From positions 1 through 64,000 of the forward strand of contig JAEWDM010000023.1 in the NCBI GenBank assembly GCA_023390115.1: DNA of 64,000 nt, read 5' to 3'. Every line of letters begins with the position of its first letter. Position 1 is the first letter of the stretch. Under the pieces are notes generated by a model. The model was not told the origin of the DNA, did not search any database, and saw only the letters and a list, made by a program, of their open reading frames with translations. A program made the translations under genes and the position numbers. Below, piece after piece: positions 18,117-26,692 of the stretch. Source of the stretch: Bacillota bacterium. GTDB taxonomy: Bacteria; Bacillota; Clostridia; Acetivibrionales; DSM-27016.

Positions 18117-19352
18117 TTATTCGTATTTTTTAAGAACAATCGCGGCATTATGCCCGCCAAAGCCCAGAGCATTTGAGACGGCGTATTTTATGTCGGCATT
18201 TCTGCCCTTGTTAGGCACAAAATCAAGCTCATATTCGGGCACATCGGAATCATGGCTTATTGTGGGAGGAAGAAAGCCCTCCTTAAGCGCAAGAGAAGTA
18301 ATAATTGCCTCAACAGCTCCGGCAGCTCCAAGAAGATGTCCTGTCATTGACTTTGTAGAGCTTACCGACAGCTTTTTTGCATGCTCTCCGAATACATTCT
18401 TTATAACCTGAACCTCTATAGGATCTCCTACAGGCGTTGCCGTACCGTGTGCATTTATATATCCTATGTCGTCCGGAGCTATTCCCGCATCCGTTATGGC
18501 CGCCTGCATGCATTTTGTTCCTCCCAGGCCTTCAGGGTGCGGAGCTGTAATATGGTAAGCATCACAGGTGCATCCGTATCCCACTATCTCGGCAAATATT
18601 TTTGCTCCCCTTTTCAATGCGTGCTCGAGCTCCTCAACAACTATCGCTCCCGCACCCTCGCCCATAACAAAGCCGCTTGCATCGGCATCAAAGGGCTTAC
18701 ACGCATTGTCCGGATCCTCTACGGTGCTCATTGCCTTTGCAGAGCAAAAGCCCGCAAACGCCACAGGAGTGAGAGAAGCCTCGGCCCCCCCCGATACGAT
18801 AATATCCGCGTCACCTCTCTGTATAACCTTAAAAGCGTCTCCGATTGCATTGTTTGAGCTCGCACATGCCGTAACCACACACTCGGTAAAGCCGTTTATT
18901 TTATACTCCATTGCTATCCTTCCAGCAGCCATATTTGGTATCATCATGGGGATAAAAAAAGGACTGACCCTCCCCGGTCCCTTTTCGATAAGCACACTGT
19001 GCTGATCTCCAAGCGTTTCTATTCCTCCTATTCCCGAGCCGAAAATAACACCGCATCTGAAGCTGTCTTCCTTTTCAAAATCAACCCCTGAATTTTCCAC
19101 AGCCATTTTTGCGGCAATGAGTGCAAAATGCGTAAATCTATCCATTCTTTTTGCTTCTTTTTTGTCAATATATTTTGAATAGTCAAAATCCTTTATCTCA
19201 GCCGCCACCTTTGTGGGATAATCGGAAATATCCAATCTTGTAACCCTGCTTATTCCGCACTTGCCTGATTTTATAGATTCCCAGAATTCATCCACACCTA
19301 CTCCTATAGATGATACTACACCCATACCTGTAATTACAACACGCTTTTTCAT
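18117..19352 (-). CDS. fabF: 3-oxoacyl-[acyl-carrier-protein] synthase II
   Basis: 411 residues, full length. Catalytic cysteine in VVTACASSNNAIGDA, the two histidines in NAHGTATPVGDP and SMTGHLLGAAGAVE, and the C-terminal GFGGHNAAIVLKKYE. It condenses malonyl-ACP with acyl-ACP in fatty-acid elongation in the cytoplasm. The ATG at 19352 follows GGGAGG at 8-9 nt. It closes the fapR-plsX-fabH-fabD-fabG-acpP-fabF cluster, but a strong terminator lies between acpP and fabF. Its level may therefore depend on readthrough or on a separate promoter in the 168-nt gap. Confidence 0.97.
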   Translation of the reverse strand: MKKRVVITGMGVVSSIGVGVDEFWESIKSGKCGISRVTRLDISDYPTKVAAEIKDFDYSKYIDKKEAKRMDRFTHFALIAAKMAVENSGVDFEKEDSFRCGVIFGSGIGGIETLGDQHSVLIEKGPGRVSPFFIPMMIPNMAAGRIAMEYKINGFTECVVTACASSNNAIGDAFKVIQRGDADIIVSGGAEASLTPVAFAGFCSAKAMSTVEDPDNACKPFDADASGFVMGEGAGAIVVEELEHALKRGAKIFAEIVGYGCTCDAYHITAPHPEGLGGTKCMQAAITDAGIAPDDIGYINAHGTATPVGDPIEVQVIKNVFGEHAKKLSVSSTKSMTGHLLGAAGAVEAIITSLALKEGFLPPTISHDSDVPEYELDFVPNKGRNADIKYAVSNALGFGGHNAAIVLKKYE

Positions 19353-19492
19353 TCCTTAACCTCCCTGTTGGAAATTGTTCGATAATTAAATTTTAAATTG
19401 CTTTAATAGGATGTATATAAACTCGACCCTCATTCGAAGCACAACTATGCCGCGAAGCAATGTGAGGAATTATATCTTAATATGGATTTTAT

Positions 19493-19522
19493 AAAAAAAG
19501 TCCCACTCACGGGACTTTTTTT
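19493..19522 (-). terminator. Terminator directly after acpP
   Basis: AGTCCC and GGGACT pair around a 6-nt loop with A7 before and T7 after, starting at the acpP stop codon. This is a classical intrinsic terminator on the minus strand, and the A/T tracts make it symmetrical. Confidence 0.9.
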
Positions 19523-19748
19523 ATGTGTTATTTTTAATGTAATCTACAGCATCACCCACTGTTGTGATTTTCTCAGCCTCGCTATCCGGAATTTCAATAT
19601 CGAATTCCTCTTCGAGAGCCATGATTAACTCAACCAAGTCAAGTGAATCTGCTCCTAAGTCGTCTATGAAAGAAGATTCCATCGCTACTTCCTCTTCTTC
19701 AACCCCTAGCTGCTCAGCGATAATTTTTTTTACTTTTTCTAAAACCAT
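19521..19748 (-). CDS. acpP: Acyl carrier protein
   Basis: 75 residues, very acidic, with the phosphopantetheine serine in the invariant DDLGADSLDLVELIMALE. It carries the growing acyl chain for all Fab enzymes and for PlsX. The start at ATG 19748 has GGAGGTG 6-7 nt upstream; an in-frame start at 19766 overlaps that site. It follows fabG by 88 nt, and an intrinsic terminator follows the stop at once. That arrangement would let ACP be made in excess over FabF. Confidence 0.97.
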   Translation of the reverse strand: MVLEKVKKIIAEQLGVEEEEVAMESSFIDDLGADSLDLVELIMALEEEFDIEIPDSEAEKITTVGDAVDYIKNNT

Positions 19749-19836
19749 ACATTCACCTCCTTCCATAAGGGGGTAATTACAAAATTCAAATGGCCAAATA
19801 TGTAAAAGGCATCTAAGCTTTTACATTAAGATATTA

Positions 19837-20589
19837 TTACATAACCAAGCCGCCGTCAATATCAATTACTTGGCCCGTCACATAATCCGAGTCTGGCGAA
19901 GCAAGAAAAGCTACTACATTTGCCACATCTTCAGGAGTCCCAAACCTTCCGAGGGCTATATTCTTTAAATAATTTTGCTTTACATCCTCAGGCAATACCT
20001 CAGTCATCTTGCTTTGAATCAACCCCGGTGCCACGGCATTGCAGGTAATACCTCTGGTGGCAAGCTCCTTTGCAGTTGTTTTTGTAAGCCCTATCAATCC
20101 CGCTTTTGAAGCGGAATAATTTGCCTGCCCGGAATTTCCATACCGCCCCGCTACCGATGCTATATTAATTATTTTTCCCTTTTTTTGCTTAATCATCTGC
20201 TTACCCGCAGCCTTTGTGCATATAAAAGCCCCTTTAAGATTTATGCCAAGGACAAGATCCCACTCCTCCTCGGACATCATAAGCATAGGCTTATCCTTGG
20301 TTATTCCGGCGTTATTCACCAGAATATCCACGCTGCCAAAGATATCAACCGCAGCCTTTACCATGCTTTTAGCATCGTCAAAACTCCTTACGTCACCCTT
20401 GGTAACCGCCACATTATACCCCGCGGATTTAAATTCTTCAGCGGTAGCGTCTATGCTGTCGGAAGCCTCAATATCGTTCAAAACGATATTGGCGCCCATT
20501 TGGGCAAGCCTTAAAGCTATAGCCTTTCCCAAGCCCCTTCCAGAGCCTGTTATAACAGCAGTTTTCCCCTTTAATTGCATGTTATTCAT
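19837..20589 (-). CDS. fabG: 3-oxoacyl-[acyl-carrier-protein] reductase
   Basis: 250 residues of the classical short-chain dehydrogenase fold: cofactor loop ITGSGRGLGKAIA, NNAGITKD, the catalytic Ser-Tyr-Lys set in INIASVAGRYGNSGQANYSASKAG, and a C-terminal YVTGQVIDIDGGLVM. It reduces 3-oxoacyl-ACP with NADPH. A start at 20589 has GGAAGGGG only about 2 nt away; the internal ATG at 20580 has about 10 nt spacing and gives a more usual N-terminus (MQLKGKTAV). The gap to fabD contains a run of short palindromes (20613-20679). Confidence 0.96.
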   Translation of the reverse strand: MNNMQLKGKTAVITGSGRGLGKAIALRLAQMGANIVLNDIEASDSIDATAEEFKSAGYNVAVTKGDVRSFDDAKSMVKAAVDIFGSVDILVNNAGITKDKPMLMMSEEEWDLVLGINLKGAFICTKAAGKQMIKQKKGKIINIASVAGRYGNSGQANYSASKAGLIGLTKTTAKELATRGITCNAVAPGLIQSKMTEVLPEDVKQNYLKNIALGRFGTPEDVANVVAFLASPDSDYVTGQVIDIDGGLVM

Positions 20590-20612
20590 ACCCCTTCCTT
20601 ATTTATAAAGCC

Positions 20613-20679
20613 GCCTCATAAATGAGGCGAGCTCATTCATGAGAGCGTCTCATTTATGAGAGCGTCTCATTTATGAGAC
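20613..20679. repeat. Array of four short palindromes between fabD and fabG
   Basis: Four dyads of the type CTCAT-NN-ATGAG follow each other: GCCTCATAAATGAGGC (20613-20628), GCTCATTCATGAGAGC, a third overlapping it, and GTCTCATTTATGAGAC (20664-20679). Within them GAGAGCGTCTCATTTAT is repeated exactly in tandem (20641-20657, 20658-20674). The last copy runs through the fabD stop codon. Confidence 0.8.
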
Positions 20680-21606
20680 GAGCTCACTAAGTGTTTTTTC
20701 CAAGGACTCAATATCTTCAACATTCAATACCCTTACATCCTTGCTGATTTTCTTTATAAAGCCGCTCAATACCTTTCCGGGCCCTATTTCAACAAATGTG
20801 CCTACCCCGTCGGAAAGCATTGCCCTCACACATTCCTCCCACAGCACAGATGTGCTGACCTGTTTTATCAGCAACTCTTTTACCTGTGCGGAATCGGTTA
20901 TGTATCGCGCCGTCACATTTGTAACCACCGGCAGCTCCATGGGCGCAAGCTCAATCTTCTCCAGCTCTGCCGAAAGCTTTTCTCCGGCAGGCTTAAGCAG
21001 ACTGCAATGGAATGGAGCACTTACGGGAAGCAGCATGGATCTTTTGGCTCCCCTTTCCTTGCACAGCTCAACAACCCTCTCTACCGCTTTCACCTCTCCG
21101 GCCACTACCACCTGGCCCGGGCAATTAAAATTCGCAGGCTCTGCTACACCGGAGGATGAAGCCGCAGAGCAGCATTCCTTCACAGCCTCGCTGTCTAAGC
21201 CCAAAACAGCCGCCATGGCTCCAACACCTGCCGGAACTGCCTCCTGCATGTATCTTCCTCTCTTTTTAACCAGAGATACTGCCGTTTTAAAATCCATGGT
21301 ACCCGCCGCAACATGGGCAGAATACTCTCCAAGGCTTAAGCCCGCCACAACATCCGGCTTTATTCCTTTTTCAAGCAACGGCTGCATGCAGGCAATACTC
21401 ACCGTCAATATGGCAGGCTGCGTATTCTCCGTTATTTTTAATATTTCCTCATCACTGTCAAAAATCATTTTCCGGACATCAAAGCCCAATGCCTCGGAGG
21501 CCCGGCCAAAAATGCCGTCTGCACACGCATATTCCTGTGCAATTTGCCTTCCCATGCCAACATACTGGGCTCCCTGTCCCGGAAATATAAATGCTGTTTT
21601 TGCCAT
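20671..21606 (-). CDS. fabD: Malonyl-CoA:ACP transacylase
   Basis: 311 residues with FPGQGAQYVGMGRQIA at the N-terminus, the catalytic serine in VAGLSLGEYSAHVAAG, the substrate arginine in KRGRYMQEAVP, and the catalytic histidine in SAPFHCSLLKPA. It loads malonyl groups onto ACP. The ATG at 21606 has GGAGG 8 nt upstream; the upstream in-frame ATG at 21621 overlaps that site. It lies 25 nt after fabH. The C-terminal codons and the stop are part of the palindrome array shared with the fabG leader. Confidence 0.97.
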   Translation of the reverse strand: MAKTAFIFPGQGAQYVGMGRQIAQEYACADGIFGRASEALGFDVRKMIFDSDEEILKITENTQPAILTVSIACMQPLLEKGIKPDVVAGLSLGEYSAHVAAGTMDFKTAVSLVKKRGRYMQEAVPAGVGAMAAVLGLDSEAVKECCSAASSSGVAEPANFNCPGQVVVAGEVKAVERVVELCKERGAKRSMLLPVSAPFHCSLLKPAGEKLSAELEKIELAPMELPVVTNVTARYITDSAQVKELLIKQVSTSVLWEECVRAMLSDGVGTFVEIGPGKVLSGFIKKISKDVRVLNVEDIESLEKTLSELVS

Positions 21607-21631
21607 ATACCAAACCTCCATAAGTTATTAC

Positions 21632-22627
21632 TTAAAACCACCTTACAACGGCAGAAGCCCAGGTTAGTCCCCCTCCAAAGCCCACAAGAGCCAGATTATC
21701 ACCCTTTGCAACCTTTCCCTGCTTTACTGCCTCGTCAACAGCAACAGGAATTGAGGCGGACGAAATATTCCCATACTTCTGTATAATGGGATGAACCTTG
21801 TCGGTACTGACACCCAGTCTCTTCATAGCGCCTTCAATTATCCTGGTATTAGCCTGATGAGGGAATATAAGCTTTATTTGATCCATGGTCAGCCCTGCCG
21901 AGTCAACTACATCCGCTGTTGCCTGAGCCATGGCCTTTACTGCAAATTTAAACACCTCTCCTCCGTCCATCCACATTACACGCTTATTTTCATGCAGCCT
22001 TAAGGATTCATCCTCTTCATTGCTGTAAAAGCACGGAAGCGTTACAACCCTTCCTGATTTCCCGTCTGCGGCAATTTTAGATGAAAGTATTCCGTAGCCT
22101 GCTTCAACGGGTCCGACAACTGCCGCGCCGGCAGCATCCCCAAAGAGAACACAGGTGTTTCTGTCTTCCCAGTCCAGCGTCCTTGATAAAGCCTCACATC
22201 CCACAATCAGCACATACCTGTAATAGCCGGTGGAAACAAATTGCTGCGCCACAGTAAGGGCATATACAAACCCTGAGCACGCAGCATTCAAGTCAAATGC
22301 CGCAGCCTTTTCGGCACCTATTTTGCTTTGTATAAGGCACGAAGTCTGAGGAAACATATAGTCGGGAGAAATGGTTGCGGCTATTATAAGCCCAATGTCC
22401 TCCGCACTGATCCCGGCATCCTCTATAGCCCTTACGGCAGCCTCAGCACCCATTTCATATGCGGGAGTACCTTTATCCAATATCCTTCTTTCAGAAATTC
22501 CTGTTCTCTTTGTAATCCATTCGTCAGAAGTATCCACCATTTTTTCAAGATCAGAATTTTTTAATATTTTTTCAGGCAGGCTGCTGCCCATTCCAAGTAT
22601 TCCGGCTTGTATAATTTCATGGTTCAA
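21632..22627 (-). CDS. fabH: 3-oxoacyl-[acyl-carrier-protein] synthase III
   Basis: 331 residues: catalytic cysteine in FDLNAACSGFVYAL, histidine in LIFPHQANTRII, asparagine in YGNISSASIPVA, and GFGGGLTWASAVVRW at the C-terminus. It starts fatty-acid synthesis by condensing acyl-CoA with malonyl-ACP. The start is TTG at 22627 with GGAGG 9 nt upstream. It overlaps the end of plsX by 11 nt, so translation is coupled. It belongs to the FapR-controlled cluster. Confidence 0.97.
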   Translation of the reverse strand: MNHEIIQAGILGMGSSLPEKILKNSDLEKMVDTSDEWITKRTGISERRILDKGTPAYEMGAEAAVRAIEDAGISAEDIGLIIAATISPDYMFPQTSCLIQSKIGAEKAAAFDLNAACSGFVYALTVAQQFVSTGYYRYVLIVGCEALSRTLDWEDRNTCVLFGDAAGAAVVGPVEAGYGILSSKIAADGKSGRVVTLPCFYSNEEDESLRLHENKRVMWMDGGEVFKFAVKAMAQATADVVDSAGLTMDQIKLIFPHQANTRIIEGAMKRLGVSTDKVHPIIQKYGNISSASIPVAVDEAVKQGKVAKGDNLALVGFGGGLTWASAVVRWF

Positions 22628-23633
22628 TGTCCTTTACCTCCCAATCCTTAAATTGATCATTAAGCTTTTTCAGTATAGAAGTTTTCCCAAGAGCATAAGC
22701 CCTGTTTATTATTACATTTTTTATAGTTTTAGCGTTTGAAGAACCGTGGCTTTTAATTACAAGTCCTTTAACTCCAAGGATCGGCGCGCCTCCCACCTCA
22801 TCGGCATCAAGCCTGTGGGAAAACTTTTTAATATCCTTAACAATCAGCGCCGCCGCTATTTTATTTAAAAAATTTTTTGACAAAATCCTTTTAATATTAC
22901 TGAAAAAATACACCGCCGTACCCTCAAGAAGCTTTAATGCTACATTGCCTACAAACCCGTCGCATACTGCAACATGTACCCCTCCGAGCATTATATCCTT
23001 CCCTTCGATATTGCCCATAAAATTTATGGAAGACTCCGCCAGCAGCGAATGCGCCTGCTTTATAAGCTCATTTCCCTTGGACTGCTCGGCCCCCACATTT
23101 ATCAGTCCAACCTTGGGATTGTCTACATTAAAAATCTCCTTCATATAAACAGATCCCATTATACCGAACTGAAGGAAATTTACAGGCTTGCATACGGTGT
23201 TGAGCCCGGAGTCGATTATAAGAGCATTTCCTGTTCTGGTGGGCACTATCGCGGGAAGTGACGGCCTGTCGACCCCCTTCATTCTTCCCAGTATGAACAA
23301 AGCTCCTGCCATCAATGCCCCGCTGTTGCCTGCAGACAGCAGTACATCACCTTTATTTTCCTTCAAAAGCCTAAAAGCCACTACCATGGAGGAATCCCTT
23401 TTACTGCGGATAGCCTTTGTAGGCTTATCCTCATTTGTCACTACGTCCCCTGCATGGTGCACCCTTAATCTGGGACTGTCAAACTTTCTTTCATTGATTA
23501 TACGGCCGATTTTCCGGCTGTCTCCGACCAGCACTATATCAAACCCTTCAGCCTCGTTAATGGCATCCATACTTCCGTTTACTATGTCTTCCGGAGCATT
23601 GTCTCCTCCCATTGCGTCTACTAATATAATCAA
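22617..23633 (-). CDS. plsX: Phosphate acyltransferase PlsX
   Basis: About 338 residues with the family start VDAMGGDNAPEDIV, LSAGNSGALMAGA, a central PTRTGNALIIDSG and VAVCDGFVGNVALKLLEG. It makes acyl-phosphate from acyl-ACP for phospholipid synthesis by PlsY. The TTG at 23633 is preferred because GGGAG lies 8 nt before it and the resulting N-terminus fits PlsX; a GTG at 23642 would sit on the binding site. It is placed between fapR and fabH as in Bacillus. Confidence 0.96.
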   Translation of the reverse strand: MIILVDAMGGDNAPEDIVNGSMDAINEAEGFDIVLVGDSRKIGRIINERKFDSPRLRVHHAGDVVTNEDKPTKAIRSKRDSSMVVAFRLLKENKGDVLLSAGNSGALMAGALFILGRMKGVDRPSLPAIVPTRTGNALIIDSGLNTVCKPVNFLQFGIMGSVYMKEIFNVDNPKVGLINVGAEQSKGNELIKQAHSLLAESSINFMGNIEGKDIMLGGVHVAVCDGFVGNVALKLLEGTAVYFFSNIKRILSKNFLNKIAAALIVKDIKKFSHRLDADEVGGAPILGVKGLVIKSHGSSNAKTIKNVIINRAYALGKTSILKKLNDQFKDWEVKDIEP

Positions 23634-23697
23634 TTCTTTCACTCCCGGATTTTATTTTAAATAAAAAGCCCGCGCCGCATTAATTACTATGCTAAAG

Positions 23698-24258
23698 CTA
23701 TTTAATAGATACAAGAATAAATTTTCCCCTGAAAACTTCCATCTGCTTCTCCGTTATTTTTACCCATACTACAAAGTTATTTTCTTTAATTCTTCTCACC
23801 TCTGCTCTGGCGATTAGCTTGCTTCCCGCATAGACGGGAATTTTATATTTAATGTTCGCAACACCCACTAATGCCACCTGCGCGTCAATAACCGCTATTG
23901 CAACGGACTCCGCAAGAGAGTATATAAAATTGCCTCTGACTATTTTTGTTTTTTCAAAAACCATTGAGTTGTCGGTTTCCAGCATAGAGATAGCCTTTTT
24001 GTTTAAGGATATATCCAGCAGCTCGCCTATTATCTCCTTGCTGTGCAGCGACTTTACCTTTCTATGATTTTCAGAGGCAACATTCTTTATCCTTTCCCTC
24101 AGCTCAGGTATTCCAAGCTCAAGCCTGTCAAGCCTTATAGTAGGAATACTGACTGAAAATATTTCAGAAAGCTCTTCGTCAGTTAAAAAAGGATTATCTT
24201 GAACCCTCTGGGCAAGCATACTTTGTCTTTCCTTTTTCATAGAGGAAGACCTGCTCAT
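23698..24258 (-). CDS. fapR: Fatty-acid/phospholipid synthesis repressor FapR
   Basis: 186 residues: an N-terminal HTH (LTDEELSEIFSVSIPTIRLDR) and a C-terminal hot-dog effector domain (VGVANIKYKIPVYAGSKLIARAEV split by the ligand pocket), which binds malonyl-CoA in the studied homologues. The ATG at 24258 has GAGAGGTG at about 6 nt. It heads the plsX-fabH-fabD-fabG-acpP cluster. A near-consensus FapR box lies in its own promoter (24315-24335), so autoregulation is expected: malonyl-CoA would release the repressor and switch the cluster on. Confidence 0.95.
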   Translation of the reverse strand: MSRSSSMKKERQSMLAQRVQDNPFLTDEELSEIFSVSIPTIRLDRLELGIPELRERIKNVASENHRKVKSLHSKEIIGELLDISLNKKAISMLETDNSMVFEKTKIVRGNFIYSLAESVAIAVIDAQVALVGVANIKYKIPVYAGSKLIARAEVRRIKENNFVVWVKITEKQMEVFRGKFILVSIK

Positions 24259-24314
24259 TTATTACACCTCTCAAGCTCAATTATATGTACAGCAATCAAC
24301 GTGAGTTACAGCAT

Positions 24315-24335
24315 AATTATTACCTGATAATAATT
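24315..24335. promoter_or_regulatory. FapR operator
   Basis: The dyad ATTATTACCTGATAATAAT (24316-24334) matches the known Bacillus FapR site ATTAGTACCTGATACTAAT at 17 of 19 positions. It starts about 12 nt downstream of the -10 hexamer, covering the transcription start region. Confidence 0.85.
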
Positions 24336-24347
24336 GCTGATACTATG

Positions 24348-24376
24348 AGTATATAATATATTTAATGCTTATGCAA
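24348..24376 (-). promoter_or_regulatory. fapR operon promoter
   Basis: TTGCAT (24376-24371), a 17-nt spacer and TATACT (24353-24348) on the minus strand, directly upstream of the FapR operator. The position fits a repressible promoter for the fap/fab cluster. Confidence 0.65.
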
Positions 24377-24421
24377 TAATTTCCGGTAAATTTTTTATTT
24401 ATTTTTATTACTGCCGCGTCT

Positions 24422-25057
24422 CTATTCCTTAGTGTTAATAAGCTTAAAATTTTTACTTAAGTAATCATACCCTGAATATGCGGTAATTATAACAGCAGCC
24501 AGCATGGCCCACCTGTCAAAGCGAAATTCAGGAAATATAAGGGAAATGGGGAAATTGTTCAGCAGGGTAAATGAAATTGCTATCATTTGAGAAACGGTTT
24601 TTATTTTACCGAGATTGCTTGCCGAAATAACTATGCCCTCTCCCGCAGCTATAAGCCTCAAGCCGGTAACAATCCATTCTCTTGCCATAATAATCATTGC
24701 AGCCCATCCCGAAATTCCGCCTCCGGTTATTGCATTTCTTTCCACCAGAGCTATAAGGGCGGCAGTCACCAGAAGCTTGTCTGCAATGGGGTCAAGAAAC
24801 TTCCCAAGCTTTGTTACTTCCTCTCTCTTTCTTGCTATGTAGCCGTCCACTCCATCGGTGCTTGATGCAATAATAAAAATTACTGCCGCAATATAATTTC
24901 CGTAGTTAAGTATGAATTCATTAAACTGCAGCATGCGGGGACGGACAAATTCAAGAAGGCTGCTGTACAAAACCCAATCGGGAAACGGAATAACAAAAAT
25001 CATAAATACCGGCACAATTAATATCCTTGAAAAAGTTATTTTATTGGGCAGATTCAT
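24422..25057 (-). CDS. pgsA: CDP-diacylglycerol--glycerol-3-phosphate 3-phosphatidyltransferase
   Basis: 211 residues, about four to five membrane helices, N-terminus MNLPNKITFSRILIVPVFM, and the CDP-alcohol phosphotransferase motif region STDGVDGYIARKREEVTKLGKFLDPIADKLL (DG..AR....G..LD...D). It makes phosphatidylglycerol phosphate in the membrane. The start overlaps the end of rimO by 17 nt, with AGGAGAGG inside rimO, so the two are translationally coupled. Confidence 0.95.
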   Translation of the reverse strand: MNLPNKITFSRILIVPVFMIFVIPFPDWVLYSSLLEFVRPRMLQFNEFILNYGNYIAAVIFIIASSTDGVDGYIARKREEVTKLGKFLDPIADKLLVTAALIALVERNAITGGGISGWAAMIIMAREWIVTGLRLIAAGEGIVISASNLGKIKTVSQMIAISFTLLNNFPISLIFPEFRFDRWAMLAAVIITAYSGYDYLSKNFKLINTKE

Positions 25058-26381
25058 TTACAACCTCTCCTATCAAATCATAATGGCTTGCATCTAAAAT
25101 TTTTATTTTTACAAATTGCCCCGCATCCAGAGGCTCCGGGCTGGTAAAATAAACCGTTCCGTCAATTTCCGGGGCCTCTCCGCAGGTTCTTCCAAAGTAA
25201 AATATACCATCGTCAGCTACTCCTTCTACAATAGCATGATATACGCTCCCCACTCTTGCGGCGTTATGTGCAAGCGTAATTCCCTTTTGAAGCTCCATAA
25301 TTTTATCATACCGCCTCTGCTTTATCCTTTTCGGCACCTGCTGTTCAAACCCTGCGGCAGGAGTATCTTCTTCCTTTGAGTATGTAAAGACTCCCAGCCT
25401 GTCAAACCTGTACTCCCTTACAAATTCAAAAAGCTCGGAAAAGTCCTCCTCCGTTTCCCCGGGAAATCCGGCAATGAGAGAGGTTCTTATAACCACCCCG
25501 GGAATTCTTTCCCTTATGCCTGAAATGACTCTCCCTAATTCTTCGCGCGTTCCCCGTCTTCCCATAAGCCTTAATATCTTATCGGAGGCATGTTGTATGG
25601 GTATATCCATATACTTGCATACTTTTTTATTTGTCGCTATCTCGTCCATAAGCTCCTCATCAATTTCTTCAGGATAGCAGTAAAGGAGCCGTATCCATTT
25701 TATACCTCCAATTCCGCTTAGGCTACGCATAAGCTCTGAAAGCCTTTTCCTTCCGTAAATATCAGTTCCATACCTTGTCGTGTCCTGAGCCACAAGTATA
25801 ACCTCTTGTATCCCCTCGGCAGCGAGCGTTTCCGCTTCTCTTATTATATCCTCAAGCCTTCTGCTTCTGTACGCACCCCTAAGTGAAGGTATTATGCAAT
25901 AGGTGCAGCAATTATCACAGCCTTCGGCTATTTTTATATAAGCATATCCTTTATTTGTTGAAACTACTCTGGAATTTTCGAGATAATCTGTTCCATGAAG
26001 CCCTCCGCATACTACCTTTTTGCCTTCTGCGCATACCTCTTCAATAATGCGGGCTATATCAGAATAGCTTCCGGTCCCTACTACTGCATCCACCTCGGGA
26101 ATTTCCTCAATAATTTTTTCCTTATATCTTTCGGCCATACATCCCGTCACAATAAGCAGTTGGCATTTATCCGCCTTATGCCCGGCCATTTCCAGGATGG
26201 CATTAACGGATTCCTGCTTGGCAGACTCTATAAAGCCGCAGGTATTCACTATAATAATTTCAGCCGCCGCTTCATCATTTGTTATCTCGTAGTCACAGCT
26301 TTTAAGCAAGCCCAGCATTATCTCACTGTCTACAAGATTTTTGGGGCAGCCCAGTGAAACAATGCCAATTTTCCTTTTCAA
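25041..26381 (-). CDS. rimO: Ribosomal protein S12 methylthiotransferase RimO
   Basis: About 446 residues. The N-terminal UPF0004 domain has cysteines in SLGCPKNLVDSE, NTCGFIESAKQES and TGCMAERY. The radical SAM domain has CDNCCTYCIIPSLRGAYRSR, and a C-terminal TRAM domain ends near LIGEVV. It methylthiolates an aspartate of ribosomal protein S12 using two Fe-S clusters. The TTG at 26381 (MKRKIGIVSLG) has GGAG 8 nt upstream; the longer frame to 26396 starts before that site. It is paired with pgsA, as in many Bacillota. Confidence 0.95.
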   Translation of the reverse strand: MKRKIGIVSLGCPKNLVDSEIMLGLLKSCDYEITNDEAAAEIIIVNTCGFIESAKQESVNAILEMAGHKADKCQLLIVTGCMAERYKEKIIEEIPEVDAVVGTGSYSDIARIIEEVCAEGKKVVCGGLHGTDYLENSRVVSTNKGYAYIKIAEGCDNCCTYCIIPSLRGAYRSRRLEDIIREAETLAAEGIQEVILVAQDTTRYGTDIYGRKRLSELMRSLSGIGGIKWIRLLYCYPEEIDEELMDEIATNKKVCKYMDIPIQHASDKILRLMGRRGTREELGRVISGIRERIPGVVIRTSLIAGFPGETEEDFSELFEFVREYRFDRLGVFTYSKEEDTPAAGFEQQVPKRIKQRRYDKIMELQKGITLAHNAARVGSVYHAIVEGVADDGIFYFGRTCGEAPEIDGTVYFTSPEPLDAGQFVKIKILDASHYDLIGEVVNESAQ

Positions 26382-26692
26382 AATTATGCTCTCCAATCTT
26401 AAATGCCTCTATTTATTATGCTTACGGCATGTAGCTTATTCTCTACTATTATTTATTATCAATACAGAAATGTCAACTTAAAAATCTTTCGTCAGACTAT
26501 GTTGAAATTAAAAAGCATTTGAACTAGAATAATTATAGGCTTTGAGTCAACAATACTTATAGTCAATGCACTCTGAAAGAGTGAGCACTCTAAAGCTCAA
26601 TATAAAATGCTGTTGCTTTTCCTTTTTGGAAATATAAGTACGGAATTAAATTTTTAATGTTCTTTATTATATTATGAAGGGAGTCTGCAATT

